A stretch of 64,000 nt of DNA, from assembly GCA_965225625.1 (NCBI GenBank), contig CBDDBH010000026.1, forward strand, positions 62,001 through 126,000, read 5' to 3'. Positions 1-10,272 of the stretch are shown here, piece by piece. The notes beneath the pieces were generated by a model. It made no database searches, was not told where the DNA came from, and saw only the letters and a list, made by a program, of their open reading frames with translations. This stretch comes from CBDDBH01 sp965225625. GTDB lineage: Bacteria > Pseudomonadota > Gammaproteobacteria > JADZEE01. Position 1 is the first letter of the stretch, and the number at the start of each line of letters is the position of its first letter. The position numbers were made by a program, and so were the translations under genes.

Positions 1-2600
1 GATGCCGTAATCGTCGCCGTGCTGGTTGCATTGATAACTTGTGGCGCAGAGACCGACGTGATTGTCGGCGCATCGAGAAAATTATTCACCCCGCCGCCGA
101 CAAATTGATTGGCTACCAGGTCCAAGTCCGCCTGCTCATTCCCCACTCCATTCCCATCGGCATCGAGCAATGGAAACTGCGGGGTCGAAGCACCCTCCAC
201 CGAGGTTCGCGCCTGCGCGTACGCCTCACCGACGCTCTTACCGTTCAAGATCTGCATCCAGAAGAAGTTCGAGAACGACAGCGCACCCTGTCCTGTGAAA
301 TAGGCCAATTGGTTGGGGGAACTGGATGTAATGATCACCCGATTCTTCCCCGTCGGCGGTTGAAAGGAGCCGACGAAGCTGCCTGATTCACACGCATCGT
401 AAATGACCGTCACTTTGCCGTTAATACTTGTCTGCAGTTGATCCAGCCAGGCATCCATCTGTACCGCCGAAATCGTGTCTGTGGCAGAGATCCGGAAGCG
501 CCCGTCGCCACCATGGTCGGTCAGATAAACGACGACATCGTCGGCGTCCGCGGCCCAGTTGACGATGGCGTTCTCCAGATTTGTTTCGCTCGCCTCCGCA
601 TCCACGTCGTCGGCCACACCGTTACCGTCAAGATCAAGATCCGTGTCATCCGAGAGATAGAAAATGTTCTGCTTTACGAAGCCCTGGAAGGTGAGCGTAC
701 GGAAGGCGAAGTTCGCCATTGCCTGGCTGGCGTCCCACAGCGCGTTCCCGGGAAACGGCCCGCCGCCAGCCACGACGATCGCCTTGGAGTTGGCTTCGCC
801 GGCCGCGATTGGACGAAAGACCTGAAGACGATCATTACCGGCGTCGCTAACGTATAATTTACCGCCAGGACCGAATTCCAGATCTTCCACTCCGAGGTAT
901 TTACCCGCATCCGAGCCGGCCCCGCCGATGGTCTCGACCAACATGCCGGCCGAGGAGAATTTCTGGATCCGTTCGGTGCAGTCGAACGTCGGGCTGATAA
1001 GGGGGCTCGCGTTGTATACATAAACGAACCCATCGGAATCCACCGCCACCTCCTCGGGAGCAGGAAGACAGGCGCTTGCTATGTCGCCCGTGGCAATCCA
1101 GCTGAGTAAGAACTGGCCGTCGGACGTAAACTTCTGGATCCGTTCGTTTCCGCTATCGGCAACGTAAACGAATCCACTGGCGTCGACGGTGACGTCGCGG
1201 GGATTCATGAACTGACCATTCTGCGATCCCTGTCCACCCCACTGCCTCACGAAAACACCGTCGGAAGCGAAAGCCTGGATGCGGTGATTGTTACCATCAG
1301 CAACATAGACGGTGCCATCCTGAGCGACGGTCAGGCTCTTTGATTGCGTTGAACTGACCGTTGCCGCTGCCCGCGCTTCCCCAGGAGGTAACGAATTGCC
1401 CGTCGGCGGTGTATTTCCGTATGAGATTATCGGCAGTGTCAGCCGCGTAAACGAAACCGGCCGGGCCGACGGCCATGCTGGTCGTACCTTGGCTCGCCCA
1501 GGCGGCGACAAACTGTCCGCTCGCCGTAAATCTCTGGATCCGTTGGTTGCCGGCGTCGGCAACGTACACTGCACCGCTGGGTGCCACCCCGACGCCCGCG
1601 GGATCCGCAAATCGGCCATTGTCGATGCCTCGCGCCGTCCACTTGGTCACGAACTCACCGTCGACAGTTAGCTTTTGAACGCGCTGGTTCTTCGTATCCG
1701 TAACGTAAACCAACCCTTCGTCGTCGGTGGTAATTCCTGTCGGCGTATCGAAATCGCCATCCGCCCGACTGCCGAGCGACTCAGTGCCGCCCCACTTAGC
1801 AATCAGCTGGCCGCTAGAGTTGAATTTCTGGACAGAATGGCCAAACGAGCCGTCCACGACATAAACGAATCCATCGCCGTCGACCGCGATTCCGGCGGGG
1901 TTGTGAAATCGGCCGCTGCCGCCCCACTCGAGCACGAATTGACCCGCCGCGGTGAATTTCTGCACACGGTTCAGGTCGGTATTGTTCTGATCGTCAGTGA
2001 CGTAAATGAACCCGTCGTCGGCTGCCGCGAGATGGGACGGTGATTCGAACTGCCCAGGCTCGCTACCCTGACTCCCGAATGCCGCGATGAAATCGCCGTC
2101 GTCCGTGAATTTCTGGATACGGTGGTTATCGGTGTCGGCGACATAAACGAATCCACCGGCATCGACCGCAACCCCGAGCGGCCTGTTCATCTGACCGTTT
2201 CCTGCACCGCTGCTGCCCCATGCGGTCACAAAATCGCCTTCGCTGGTAAATTTCTGCACACGGTCATTGCCGTCGTCGGCGACATAGACGAAACCGTTGG
2301 CGTCGACTGCCGTACCGCGGGCCACCGAAAACTGACCTGGCGCGGTGCCGATCCCGTTTCCGAACCGCACGACGAGGTGACCGTCGCGTGAAAATTTCCG
2401 CACTTCTCCCAGATCGCTTACGTAAATAAAGCCGTTCGCGTCAAAAGCAATTCCCGAAGGGAATGCGAAATACCAGGGCTGCTGCAGCGTCGGCCACATG
2501 CGCTCAAACTTGAAACTGTCCGCCGCATTAACAGCGCAAGGAGCAACTGCATTGCTCGCATAGCAACAACCAGTATCTGCGAAATGGCGGCTTTGACCAT
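1..2600 (-). CDS. NHL-repeat beta-propeller protein with caspase-like C13-type peptidase domain (3' end outside window; two apparent frameshifts)
   Basis: Probably an exported protein. Twelve NHL repeats of about 48 residues, each with a core like GFVYVADxxNxRIQKF, would form two six-bladed propellers. They are followed by a peptidase-like domain with YLTDHGGDG (near 505-540) and YDACESGS (near 381-403), the His/Cys dyad signature of legumain/caspase-like C13 peptidases. The coding frame is open to the window edge, so the C-terminus is missing. Two frame breaks are inferred. Near 1345 the frame shifts in the middle of repeat 8/9 and repeats 9-12 continue in the next frame. Near 2525 a hydrophobic signal-like segment (start ATG at 2600 with AGAGG upstream) must shift frame to join the propeller at NAADSFKFERMWP. 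The continuous uninterrupted part is 1297-2499. Substrate and role are unknown. The two-frame reading is inference; the repeats and dyad motifs are direct observations. Confidence 0.75.
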
Positions 2601-2643
2601 ACCAGCCTCTGTGGCAGCCCTTTCGACAGGGCTAACTTCTAAT

Positions 2644-3276
2644 TCACTGTCGCTGAAACTCAGCGTGAATTTCCAACTCCACTTCATCGCCAACTGCAGG
2701 CACGTGCGCAGCGATGCCGTGCTCGGAACGTCTGACGGTTGCCGTCGCCGAGAAACCGATCACATAACGGCCGGTGATGGGATTCGTCGCGCCAGCGATA
2801 AAAGTAATATCCAGATCCAGCGGTATGGTGACGCCGTGCAAGGTGAAGTCACCGCGAAAGCGCGTGGTGGTCTCATTCAGTTTTTCGGCACTGGTGGTAC
2901 GCAATACAGCCTGCGGATAGCTCGTCGAGTCAAACCAACCCGGGCCTCGCAAAGTTTCTTCGAAATCCGGGTCGTTGACATCCACGCTTGCGGTTTGCAC
3001 GACCGCCTCGAGTCTTGCCGCCATAAAATTTTGCGGATCGAAATCGAGCGTTGCGTCCAGCTCGTTAAACCTGCCGATGTATTTTGAAAACCCAAGGTGA
3101 CTCACTTTGAACAGGACCGTGGCATGCGATTTATCGAGCTTGTACTGACCTGCGCGCAGGGTGGTGTAGTCCGTGTTTAATTTGGGCGTGATCAAACTTG
3201 TACAAGCTGCCAGCAATAACAGCCCGGCGAGGGCTGAGACTTTGAAAATCGGGCCAGAGATTCTTTGCATACTCAT
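2644..3276 (-). CDS. YceI-family lipoprotein
   Basis: About 210 residues from an ATG at 3276; a TTG nine codons upstream (3303) is also possible and would overlap the preceding gene. The N-terminus is a lipoprotein signal (hydrophobic stretch ending LLLLAAC), so the mature protein is probably anchored to the membrane. The rest is a YceI-type lipocalin-like barrel: an opening YKLDKSHATVLFKVSHLGFS, a central FRGDFTLHGVTIPLDLDI strand pair, and a closing FSATATVRRSEHGI. Family members bind isoprenoid-type or other amphiphilic ligands in the periplasm; the ligand here is unknown. It lies directly downstream of the CehA-like hydrolase gene on the same strand and may be co-transcribed with it. Confidence 0.88.
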   Translation of the reverse strand: MSMQRISGPIFKVSALAGLLLLAACTSLITPKLNTDYTTLRAGQYKLDKSHATVLFKVSHLGFSKYIGRFNELDATLDFDPQNFMAARLEAVVQTASVDVNDPDFEETLRGPGWFDSTSYPQAVLRTTSAEKLNETTTRFRGDFTLHGVTIPLDLDITFIAGATNPITGRYVIGFSATATVRRSEHGIAAHVPAVGDEVELEIHAEFQRQ

Positions 3277-3292
3277 TCGATTTTGCTTGAAC

Positions 3293-5452
3293 TTATTTGG
3301 CAAGCTCGATCAGTTCATCGTATTTGGCCTTCGCTTGCTCGATTCGCGGCTTGAGAAGATCAAGTTGCCGTGACCAGTCCGCGCTCCAATCGGGATCGGC
3401 CTGCCAGCGTTCGGGAGTTTGGGCATTTGCGGCCGGGGTCTCCGCGAGCGCATCAAGCTGAACTTTTCGCTGGCTGGCCAAAGCTGCGACCTCCGATTTT
3501 TTCCAGGTTCGCTGTCCGTCTACGGTTACGTAGAACGGCGCGCTCATCGCCACAACCGTTCCCATCGCGTCCGGACCAAAAATGGGTGTCGGGCTGCTGG
3601 TATATCCGGTCGCCTTGACCACGAACCACGTGCCGTGCGCCGCGGGTTGCGTATAGGAAAGTTCGAGGGTTTCCGAACCATCCTTTGAGATCGACTTGGC
3701 GACCACGTCCCCCTGTTCAATCAATTCAAGTCGCGCGAGTAGGTCGACGTCAGGATTGATCGAGGCCTGCGCGGAAATCGAAATGGGCTCTCCGGCAGAA
3801 AGCGCCAACTCAGTGTCGGTCGCCGACCCGTTCAACTGAATATTCAATATGGGTCCGTTGCTCACAAACACGCGACCACGTGCGAGATTGTCAAACCAGG
3901 CATCGGGCGCATAACCGTTCGGCAAATTCACGTATGTGCGAACCTCGCCAACGTGTCCGATGTAGGGATAGTCAGACCCGGCGGCGGGTTGGATCCGGTA
4001 TCCCAGATTCAAGAAATCAAACCAGACCTTGGTACCGAGATCACCGCCCTGCAGCACCTCGACGAAATCAACGAGACCGAACGGCACCTCTAGCGCCAAA
4101 CCCGTGTTACCGAATAGCGAGCCACCGAGCCTGAGGTTTATATGTGCGTATCCGGAGATCCCGCCCAACTCGGAGACCCGCTCGAACCATTCGTGATAGA
4201 GAAGGTAGCGGGACGGATCCCGCACAGGTTCCGGGATGTTCAAATGTATCGTGTGACCGCGCACATTAGTTCGCGGATCCTCCTGTCCAGGAACTACGGT
4301 GTAGCTTTTCTCGCCGAACCAACCGTTCTTGCCCCAGGACCGGTGCGGAAAGTGAATAGCGCGTCGGTTACCCATGCGCAGAGTGTTGGCGACATGTAGG
4401 TCCTCGGCGCGCGCATTCGTCAGTATCGCCCGGCTGTCCGCGAGGTCGCGCTGCGCCATGTGGATATGGATGTCACCCGAATACCAGCCCTGGCTGGGCA
4501 GATCAGCCCATCGCGCCAGATCAATCTTCAGTTGATGGGTTTGGGCAGCTTCAATACGGATCGATTGTTTACGGGTGTGATACTCAATGCCTTTAGCGAC
4601 GATTAACGTGTACGTGCCCACAGGAAGCCGAGCCCGATAGTATCCGTCGGTATAAAAAACCCAGCGGTTGGCGGCTGGCCATTTCGCGGTTCCCGGTTCC
4701 TGTCTGAGCAGGACCATGCGTGTGCGATCGTCGAATTCTTCGACTTCCACCGCTGCGGTCGACGGCAGCGGTGTCCTTCCAGAGCCATCGTAAAGTCCGA
4801 GTCGAGCCGGTGTGATCTGTCCCTGCTCATCATGAACCGACAGTTCCAACCAACCGTAGGCTGTCGCTACCGCCGTCGCAAAACTAGGCACAATTTTGAT
4901 CGAGCAAATCGTCATTGTTGCGGGAAAGAACGTTAACGGATCCGGAACATCGGCAATCATCAAGTCCGTATTAAAATCGCCGCGCCCGGCAAAGCGGGCA
5001 CGCGGCAGCGAGATTTTTTCCACATGGAATCGCTCTGCCGTACGCTCTGGCAGGTCTACATTGATAATGCCCGCCGCACTACCACTCTTGTCATAGGCTA
5101 CGGTGAGCTGTTTGTCGGTATTGTGCGTGTCAAATTCGATCTCGAGTTGCACCGTCTCATCAACATCAAATGCAAGTTCATCGCGTACGTCGATGTTGAG
5201 CACGGCGCCGCGCATACAACGCCTTCCCTCGATCTCCACGACCTCCCCCGCCTCGCCTAGCACCGTAAGTCCGAGATTTCCAAACGAAGATGCGGGAGCA
5301 ACCACCCGCGCGACCGCGTCGGTGTGCCAGTCGAGGGTATGCATACCCAGCGAGCCCACGCCGTGGGATGACGCGAAAGACGGGGAAAGCATCAGTAGCG
5401 CAAACCACAACCGCACCGTACTAGTCGCCAGACTACGGCTAGTTGTTAGCAC
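3293..5452 (-). CDS. CehA/McbA-family metallohydrolase (PHP-like), secreted
   Basis: 719 residues from a GTG at 5452, with an N-terminal signal peptide (RLWFALLMLSPSFA). The N-terminal half is beta-rich, including a carboxypeptidase-regulatory-like stretch (ARLPVGTYTLIVAKG). The catalytic half begins at GWYSGDIHIHM, the GD(L/I)H(V/I)H metal-binding start of the CehA/McbA branch of the PHP superfamily, known from carbaryl hydrolase. Later metal-ligand candidates include YAHINL and AAGSDYPY. It overlaps the upstream Fe-S protein gene by 14 bp, implying co-translation, and is followed by a YceI lipoprotein. The substrate cannot be inferred; many family members are annotated only as metallohydrolases. 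Confidence 0.85.
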   Translation of the reverse strand: MLTTSRSLATSTVRLWFALLMLSPSFASSHGVGSLGMHTLDWHTDAVARVVAPASSFGNLGLTVLGEAGEVVEIEGRRCMRGAVLNIDVRDELAFDVDETVQLEIEFDTHNTDKQLTVAYDKSGSAAGIINVDLPERTAERFHVEKISLPRARFAGRGDFNTDLMIADVPDPLTFFPATMTICSIKIVPSFATAVATAYGWLELSVHDEQGQITPARLGLYDGSGRTPLPSTAAVEVEEFDDRTRMVLLRQEPGTAKWPAANRWVFYTDGYYRARLPVGTYTLIVAKGIEYHTRKQSIRIEAAQTHQLKIDLARWADLPSQGWYSGDIHIHMAQRDLADSRAILTNARAEDLHVANTLRMGNRRAIHFPHRSWGKNGWFGEKSYTVVPGQEDPRTNVRGHTIHLNIPEPVRDPSRYLLYHEWFERVSELGGISGYAHINLRLGGSLFGNTGLALEVPFGLVDFVEVLQGGDLGTKVWFDFLNLGYRIQPAAGSDYPYIGHVGEVRTYVNLPNGYAPDAWFDNLARGRVFVSNGPILNIQLNGSATDTELALSAGEPISISAQASINPDVDLLARLELIEQGDVVAKSISKDGSETLELSYTQPAAHGTWFVVKATGYTSSPTPIFGPDAMGTVVAMSAPFYVTVDGQRTWKKSEVAALASQRKVQLDALAETPAANAQTPERWQADPDWSADWSRQLDLLKPRIEQAKAKYDELIELAK

Positions 5453-6446
5453 GCTGTTCCTTCTTTTTCAGCATCTTCTGCACCAGATTCGGCGCTACCC
5501 CCGGGCGCGCCCATGGACATATGGACAAACAGATCCCGCAGCCGTCGTGATCGTTGAAATAGGGCACGCACTTGTCAAAGTCGACATACCATTTCTCGAC
5601 ACCACGGACCATTTGCTTTTCCTCGTAAATGGCATCCGGCGGACAGTTACGCGTGCATAATTTGCAACTTGCGCAGAATTCATCGACACCGATATCGCGT
5701 GGCTGATCAGCCACCAGTGGCAGATCAGTCAGTACATAGGACATGCGAAAGCAAGCACCCAGCGTCTCGTTCATCATTGAGCCATGTTTGCCCAGTTGCC
5801 CGAGACCCGCGGCGATTGCAGCCGGTATGTTATTAAGTTCGCTGCCTTTGGGTCCGCCAACACCCTTGGCGTCGTAACCCTGCTCACGGATCCAATCGGC
5901 GAGCCTGAACGCCGCCTCCTGCGAATCGAGATAGGCTTCAAACACCGCGATCTCTGACTCGATATGCCGACCGGCCAGGTTATTGGCAAATTGGTCATAA
6001 TCCATTGCCAGACCCAGCACAATCACCCACGGTTGCTTAATGGTGTCCTTATCGAACACCCACTCCGGATCGATGCGGGCAACACCAACAACATCGCAAC
6101 CCGACAGTGCCAACGCGGCCTCTTTGGCCGATTGAGTCCATTGCGCCGGGGATTGTTCAACGCGACTGTCGGAAATAGGTTTGAAGCCACGTTTGTCCAG
6201 TGCAGTCATACGCTGGAAGTATTTGCGGTGCTGAGGCGTAAGAAATTTACGGATAATGAAGGTCGCCCCGTACAGGATCCACGGGTGCCAGAAATCATAG
6301 CGATGATAGACCGGGGTGGGACGTCGGCTGGCGGTTTCGCCCAGACCGTTGATCGTATTACCCGACTTCTTCGGACGTAATAATTTATATAGAAGCGATG
6401 GCTGGAACCCGCCATCGTCTGTTCTGTCACCGGTCAGTATACCCAT
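5439..6446 (-). CDS. Reductive-dehalogenase-like / QueG-like double [4Fe-4S] protein
   Basis: 335 residues, no signal peptide. The C-terminal third has two ferredoxin-type cluster motifs: CASCKLCTRNCP, and CVPYFNDHDGCGICLSICP in which the first Cys is far upstream. Before them lies a region typical of the cobalamin-binding core of reductive dehalogenases and epoxyqueuosine reductase (GGPKGSELNNIPAAIAAGLG, then LGKHGSMMNETLGACFRMS, then VLTDLPL). Respiratory dehalogenases carry a Tat signal and a membrane anchor gene; neither is present, so a cytoplasmic, non-respiratory reductase is more likely. It is the first gene of a minus-strand group with CehA and YceI, and is divergent from the methylmalonyl-CoA mutase gene. 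The substrate is unknown. Confidence 0.75.
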   Translation of the reverse strand: MGILTGDRTDDGGFQPSLLYKLLRPKKSGNTINGLGETASRRPTPVYHRYDFWHPWILYGATFIIRKFLTPQHRKYFQRMTALDKRGFKPISDSRVEQSPAQWTQSAKEAALALSGCDVVGVARIDPEWVFDKDTIKQPWVIVLGLAMDYDQFANNLAGRHIESEIAVFEAYLDSQEAAFRLADWIREQGYDAKGVGGPKGSELNNIPAAIAAGLGQLGKHGSMMNETLGACFRMSYVLTDLPLVADQPRDIGVDEFCASCKLCTRNCPPDAIYEEKQMVRGVEKWYVDFDKCVPYFNDHDGCGICLSICPWARPGVAPNLVQKMLKKKEQRANN

Positions 6447-6462
6447 GCAATCGTCCTCCGTT

Positions 6463-6477
6463 GTGTACTCGGTATAC
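6463..6477. promoter_or_regulatory. Imperfect inverted repeat in the divergent promoter region
   Basis: GTGTAC-TCG-GTATAC, an imperfect 6-3-6 inverted repeat, lies in the 100-bp gap between the divergent Fe-S protein and methylmalonyl-CoA mutase genes. A further GTATAC sits at about 6437-6442. Closer to the mutase start there is a TTGACT and a small GCTGC/GCAGC repeat. It could be an operator; this is a weak, unaided observation. Confidence 0.25.
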
Positions 6478-6546
6478 GACTTTAACGGGTTCGCGTAAAC
6501 TATTGACTTTGCTGCGGCGCAGCATTTCGTTCAGTGTAGATTACGG

Positions 6547-8735
6547 ATGGCCGAGACGCACAAGAAAACGCTGGCTGACTGGCGCGAAATTGCAGAACGT
6601 GAGCGCAAAGGGCGCTCAGTGGACGAGCTGGTGTGGCAGACCCCCGAGGGTATTGCCGTCAAAGCACTGTATACCGCTGAAGATCTGGCGGAACTGGAAC
6701 ACCACCAATCACTACCGGGTTTGCCGCCCTATCTGCGCGGCCCCAAAGCGACGATGTATGCCGGCCGCCCATGGACGATCCGGCAATACGCTGGATTCTC
6801 GACGGCCGAAAAATCCAACGCTTTCTATCGTCAGAACCTCGCGGCCGGACAAACCGGACTATCCATTGCATTCGATCTGGCGACGCACCGCGGCTATGAC
6901 TCGGATCACGAACGTGTCGTCGGCGATGTCGGTAAAGCCGGTGTTGCCATCGACACGATCGAGGATATGAAGATCCTGTTCGATCAGATCCCGTTGGACC
7001 AAATGACCGTGTCGATGACCATGAACGGGCCGTGCTGCCAATCATGGCCATGTTTGTCGCAACCGCGGAAGAACAGGGGCTGCAGCGTGAGCAGCTCGCC
7101 GGTACGCTGCAGAACGACATCCTGAAAGAATTCATGGTGCGCAACACCTACATCTATCCACCGCAACCGTCGATGCGCATTGTGGCCGACATTATCGCTT
7201 TCACCGCGCAAAACATGCCGAAGTTCAACCCAATTTCCATTTCCGGCTATCACATGCAGGAAGCGGGCGCGACTTGCGTACAGGAACTCGCGTTCACCAT
7301 TGCCGACGGCCTGGAGTATGTTCGCTCGGCCCTGGCCACCGGCATGGCGGTCGATGCATTTGCGCCGCGGCTGTCATTTTTCTTCTGCATCGGCATGAAT
7401 TTTTTCATGGAGATCGCCAAACTGCGCGCTGCGCGCGTGTTGTGGTCGACGCTGATGCGCGAAAAATTCAATCCCGCCGATCCGCGTTCGTTGATGCTGC
7501 GTACGCATTGCCAGACCTCGGGTGTCAGTCTGCAGGCGCTGGATCCGTACAACAATGTGGTGCGCACAACCATCGAGGCACTTGCCGGTGTACTTGGAGG
7601 CACACAATCACTGCATACCAATTCGTTCGATGAGGCCCTGGCACTACCCAGCGAAGCTTCCGCGCGCATTGCCCGTAACACCCAACTCATTCTGCAGGAA
7701 GAAGCCGCATTAACGCAGGTCGTCGATCCGCTGGCCGGCTCGTATTACGTTGAGAGTTTAACCAACAGCATGGTTAATGAGGCACGCAAACTCATCGATG
7801 AAGTCGAACAACTCGGCGGCATGACCAAAGCGGTCGAAAGCGGAATGCCGAAGTTACGTATCGAAGAGGCCGCAGCCGCGCGTCAGGCCCGCATTGATCG
7901 GGGCGAAGAAGTCATCGTCGGCGTCAACAAGTATTCGGCGCCCGCAGAAACGGCGGTCGAGTTGCTGGACATCGACAACAGTGCCGTTCGTGAAAAACAG
8001 GTAGAGCGTCTGGCAAGCGTGCGTGCGCAACGCGATGAAAAAACCTGCGCTGCCGCACTTTCGGCCTTGACCACAGCAGCACAGTCAGACGATGCCTCGC
8101 TTATGGAACTGGCGATTAACGCCGCCAAGGCGCGCGCGAGCGTCGGTGAGATCTCCAGCGCGTTGGAAACCGTATTCGGGCGACATCGCGCAGAGACCTT
8201 GTCAATAACGGGGGTCTACGGTGCGTCTTACGCGGGCGATGCGGGCTTCGAGAAAATTCAAAAGGCGGTGGCCGATTTTGCCGACACCGAGGGCCGCCGG
8301 CCGCGCATGTTGGTGGTGAAACTAGGACAGGATGGTCACGATCGCGGCGCCAAGGTCATCGCGACTGCGTTCGCCGATATCGGTTTCGACGTCGACATCG
8401 GGCCGTTGTTTCAAACCCCTGAGGAAGCGGTGCGTCAGGCAATCGAGAACGACGTGCACGTGGTCGGGGTATCGTCACAGGCAGCCGGGCATCGCACTTT
8501 AGTGCCGACGCTGATTGAAGCGCTGCGCGCTGCAGGCGCCGGGGAGATGCTGGTTGTGTGCGGCGGTGTTATTCCAGGTAATGATCATCAGATGTTGAAA
8601 AAAGCCGGCGTAGCAGCAATCTACGGTCCGGGCACGAATATCCCCGCGGCGGCCGCCGAAGTGTTGAATATTATTGCCAGCCAGCGTGATGGTTCCAGAA
8701 ATTCGTCGCACCTTATAAATTATGCAAGACATTAA
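6547..8735 (+). CDS. mcm: Methylmalonyl-CoA mutase (single chain, one apparent frameshift)
   Basis: Adenosylcobalamin-dependent isomerisation of methylmalonyl-CoA to succinyl-CoA. The N-terminal part (6547 to about 7029) holds the mutase start (RGPKATMYAGRPWTIRQYAG) and the barrel segment GLSIAFDLATHRGYDSDH. The remainder (frame open 7032-8735) continues with the barrel and ends in a B12-binding domain with DGHDRGAKVIA (the cobalt-ligating DxHxxG). The two parts are in different frames: the text reads AACGGGCCG, where one more G would give N-G-A-V-L-P-I-M, the expected family sequence. With that base the protein is 729 residues, the normal length. A one-base deletion in a G run, probably an assembly error, is the simplest explanation. 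The 3' end overlaps pccB by 14 bp. Confidence 0.92.
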
Positions 8736-10254
8736 CGAACGTCTGGAACAGATGCGCGAAGCCGCACGCCTGGGTGGCGGCCAACGGCGCATCGACGCGC
8801 AACACGCCAAAGGCAAGCTCACCGCGCGGGAACGTTTGGAGATTTTTTTCGACGAAGATAGTTTCGAAGAATGGGATATGTTCGTCGAACATGATTCCCA
8901 CGACTTCGGAATGGCCGAGAATAAAATCCCGGGTGACGGCGTCGTCACCGGTTTTGGCACCGTAAACGGTCGGGTGATCTTTGCTTTCAGCCAGGATTTC
9001 ACGGTGTTCGGAGGCTCGCTGTCGGCGGCACACGCCCGCAAGATCTGCAAGATTATGGAACAGGCGATGCGAGTCGGTGCGCCGTTGGTGGGCCTGAACG
9101 ATTCCGGTGGAGCGCGCATCCAGGAGGGCGTCGCGTCACTCGCGGGCTACGCCGATGTCTTTCAATTGAATGTACTAGCCTCGGGTGTCATCCCACAGAT
9201 CTCGGTGGTCATGGGCCCATGTGCGGGCGGCGCGGTCTATTCTCCGGCGATGACCGACTTCATCTTCATGGTGCGCGACACTTCCTACATGTTTGTCACC
9301 GGACCGGAGGTTGTGAAAACCGTCACCCATGAAGAGGTCACCCACGAAGAACTGGGCGGCGCAGGCACACATACGACCAAATCGGGCGTTGCGGATCTGG
9401 CCTTCGATAACGATGTCGAAGCGATGCAATTGCTGCGCCGTTTCGTCGACTTTTTGCCGTCGAGTAACCGCGAACATGCACCGCTGCGCGCGACAGAAGA
9501 TCCGGCCGACCGCATCGACGAATCGCTGGATACCCTGGTTCCCGCCAACCCTAACAAACCATATGACATCAAAGATCTGATCCTTAAAGTCGTTGATGAA
9601 GGCGATTTCTTCGAGTTGCAACCCGATTACGCTAAGAACATCGTCATCGGATTTGGTCGTCTTGAAGGTGAGACGGTGGGACTGGTCGCAAATCAGCCCA
9701 TGGTGCTGGCCGGCTGTCTGGACATCGATTCCAGTCGCAAAGCGGCCCGCTTCGTTCGATTCTGCGATTGCTTCGATATTCCAATCATCACCTTCGTCGA
9801 TGTTCCCGGCTTTTTGCCGGGTACGCAGCAGGAGTACGGCGGAATTATTCAGCACGGCGCCAAATTGTTGTTCGCGTACGCGGAGGCGACCGTACCGAAG
9901 TTAACATTGATAACGCGCAAAGCTTACGGCGGCGCCTACGATGTCATGTCGTCCAAACATCTGCGCGGCGACATCAATTACGCCTGGCCATCCGCGGAGA
10001 TCGCGGTTATGGGTCCCAAAGGTGCAGTAGAGATCATATTCCGCGAAGATCGCGATGCGCCGGACAAAATCGCTGAGCGTACCGAGGAGTATCGCGAGAA
10101 ATTCGCGAACCCCTTCGTTGCTGGTTCCTTGGGGTTTATCGACGACGTCATTGCACCGCGTGACACTCGACACCGCTTATGCCGGGCGCTGCGTATGCTA
10201 CGTAACAAGGAACTGGAGAACCCCTGGAAGAAGCACGACAATATCCCGCTTTAG
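8722..10254 (+). CDS. pccB: Propionyl-CoA carboxylase beta subunit
   Basis: 510 residues, full length for an acyl-CoA carboxylase carboxyltransferase subunit. It shows the N-terminal KLTARERLEIFFDEDSFEE, the oxyanion-hole regions GLNDSGGARIQEG and PCAGGAVYSPAMTDF, and in the C-terminal half DVPGFLPGTQQEYGGIIQHG and KAYGGAYDVMSSKHL. It transfers the carboxyl group from carboxybiotin to propionyl-CoA (or a related acyl-CoA). It starts inside the end of the mutase gene and is followed 18 bp later by the biotin-containing alpha subunit, so the two subunits of one carboxylase are co-expressed with the downstream mutase step. Confidence 0.94.
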   Translation: MQDINERLEQMREAARLGGGQRRIDAQHAKGKLTARERLEIFFDEDSFEEWDMFVEHDSHDFGMAENKIPGDGVVTGFGTVNGRVIFAFSQDFTVFGGSLSAAHARKICKIMEQAMRVGAPLVGLNDSGGARIQEGVASLAGYADVFQLNVLASGVIPQISVVMGPCAGGAVYSPAMTDFIFMVRDTSYMFVTGPEVVKTVTHEEVTHEELGGAGTHTTKSGVADLAFDNDVEAMQLLRRFVDFLPSSNREHAPLRATEDPADRIDESLDTLVPANPNKPYDIKDLILKVVDEGDFFELQPDYAKNIVIGFGRLEGETVGLVANQPMVLAGCLDIDSSRKAARFVRFCDCFDIPIITFVDVPGFLPGTQQEYGGIIQHGAKLLFAYAEATVPKLTLITRKAYGGAYDVMSSKHLRGDINYAWPSAEIAVMGPKGAVEIIFREDRDAPDKIAERTEEYREKFANPFVAGSLGFIDDVIAPRDTRHRLCRALRMLRNKELENPWKKHDNIPL

Positions 10255-10272
10255 ATTTCTTCCGCACCTGAG

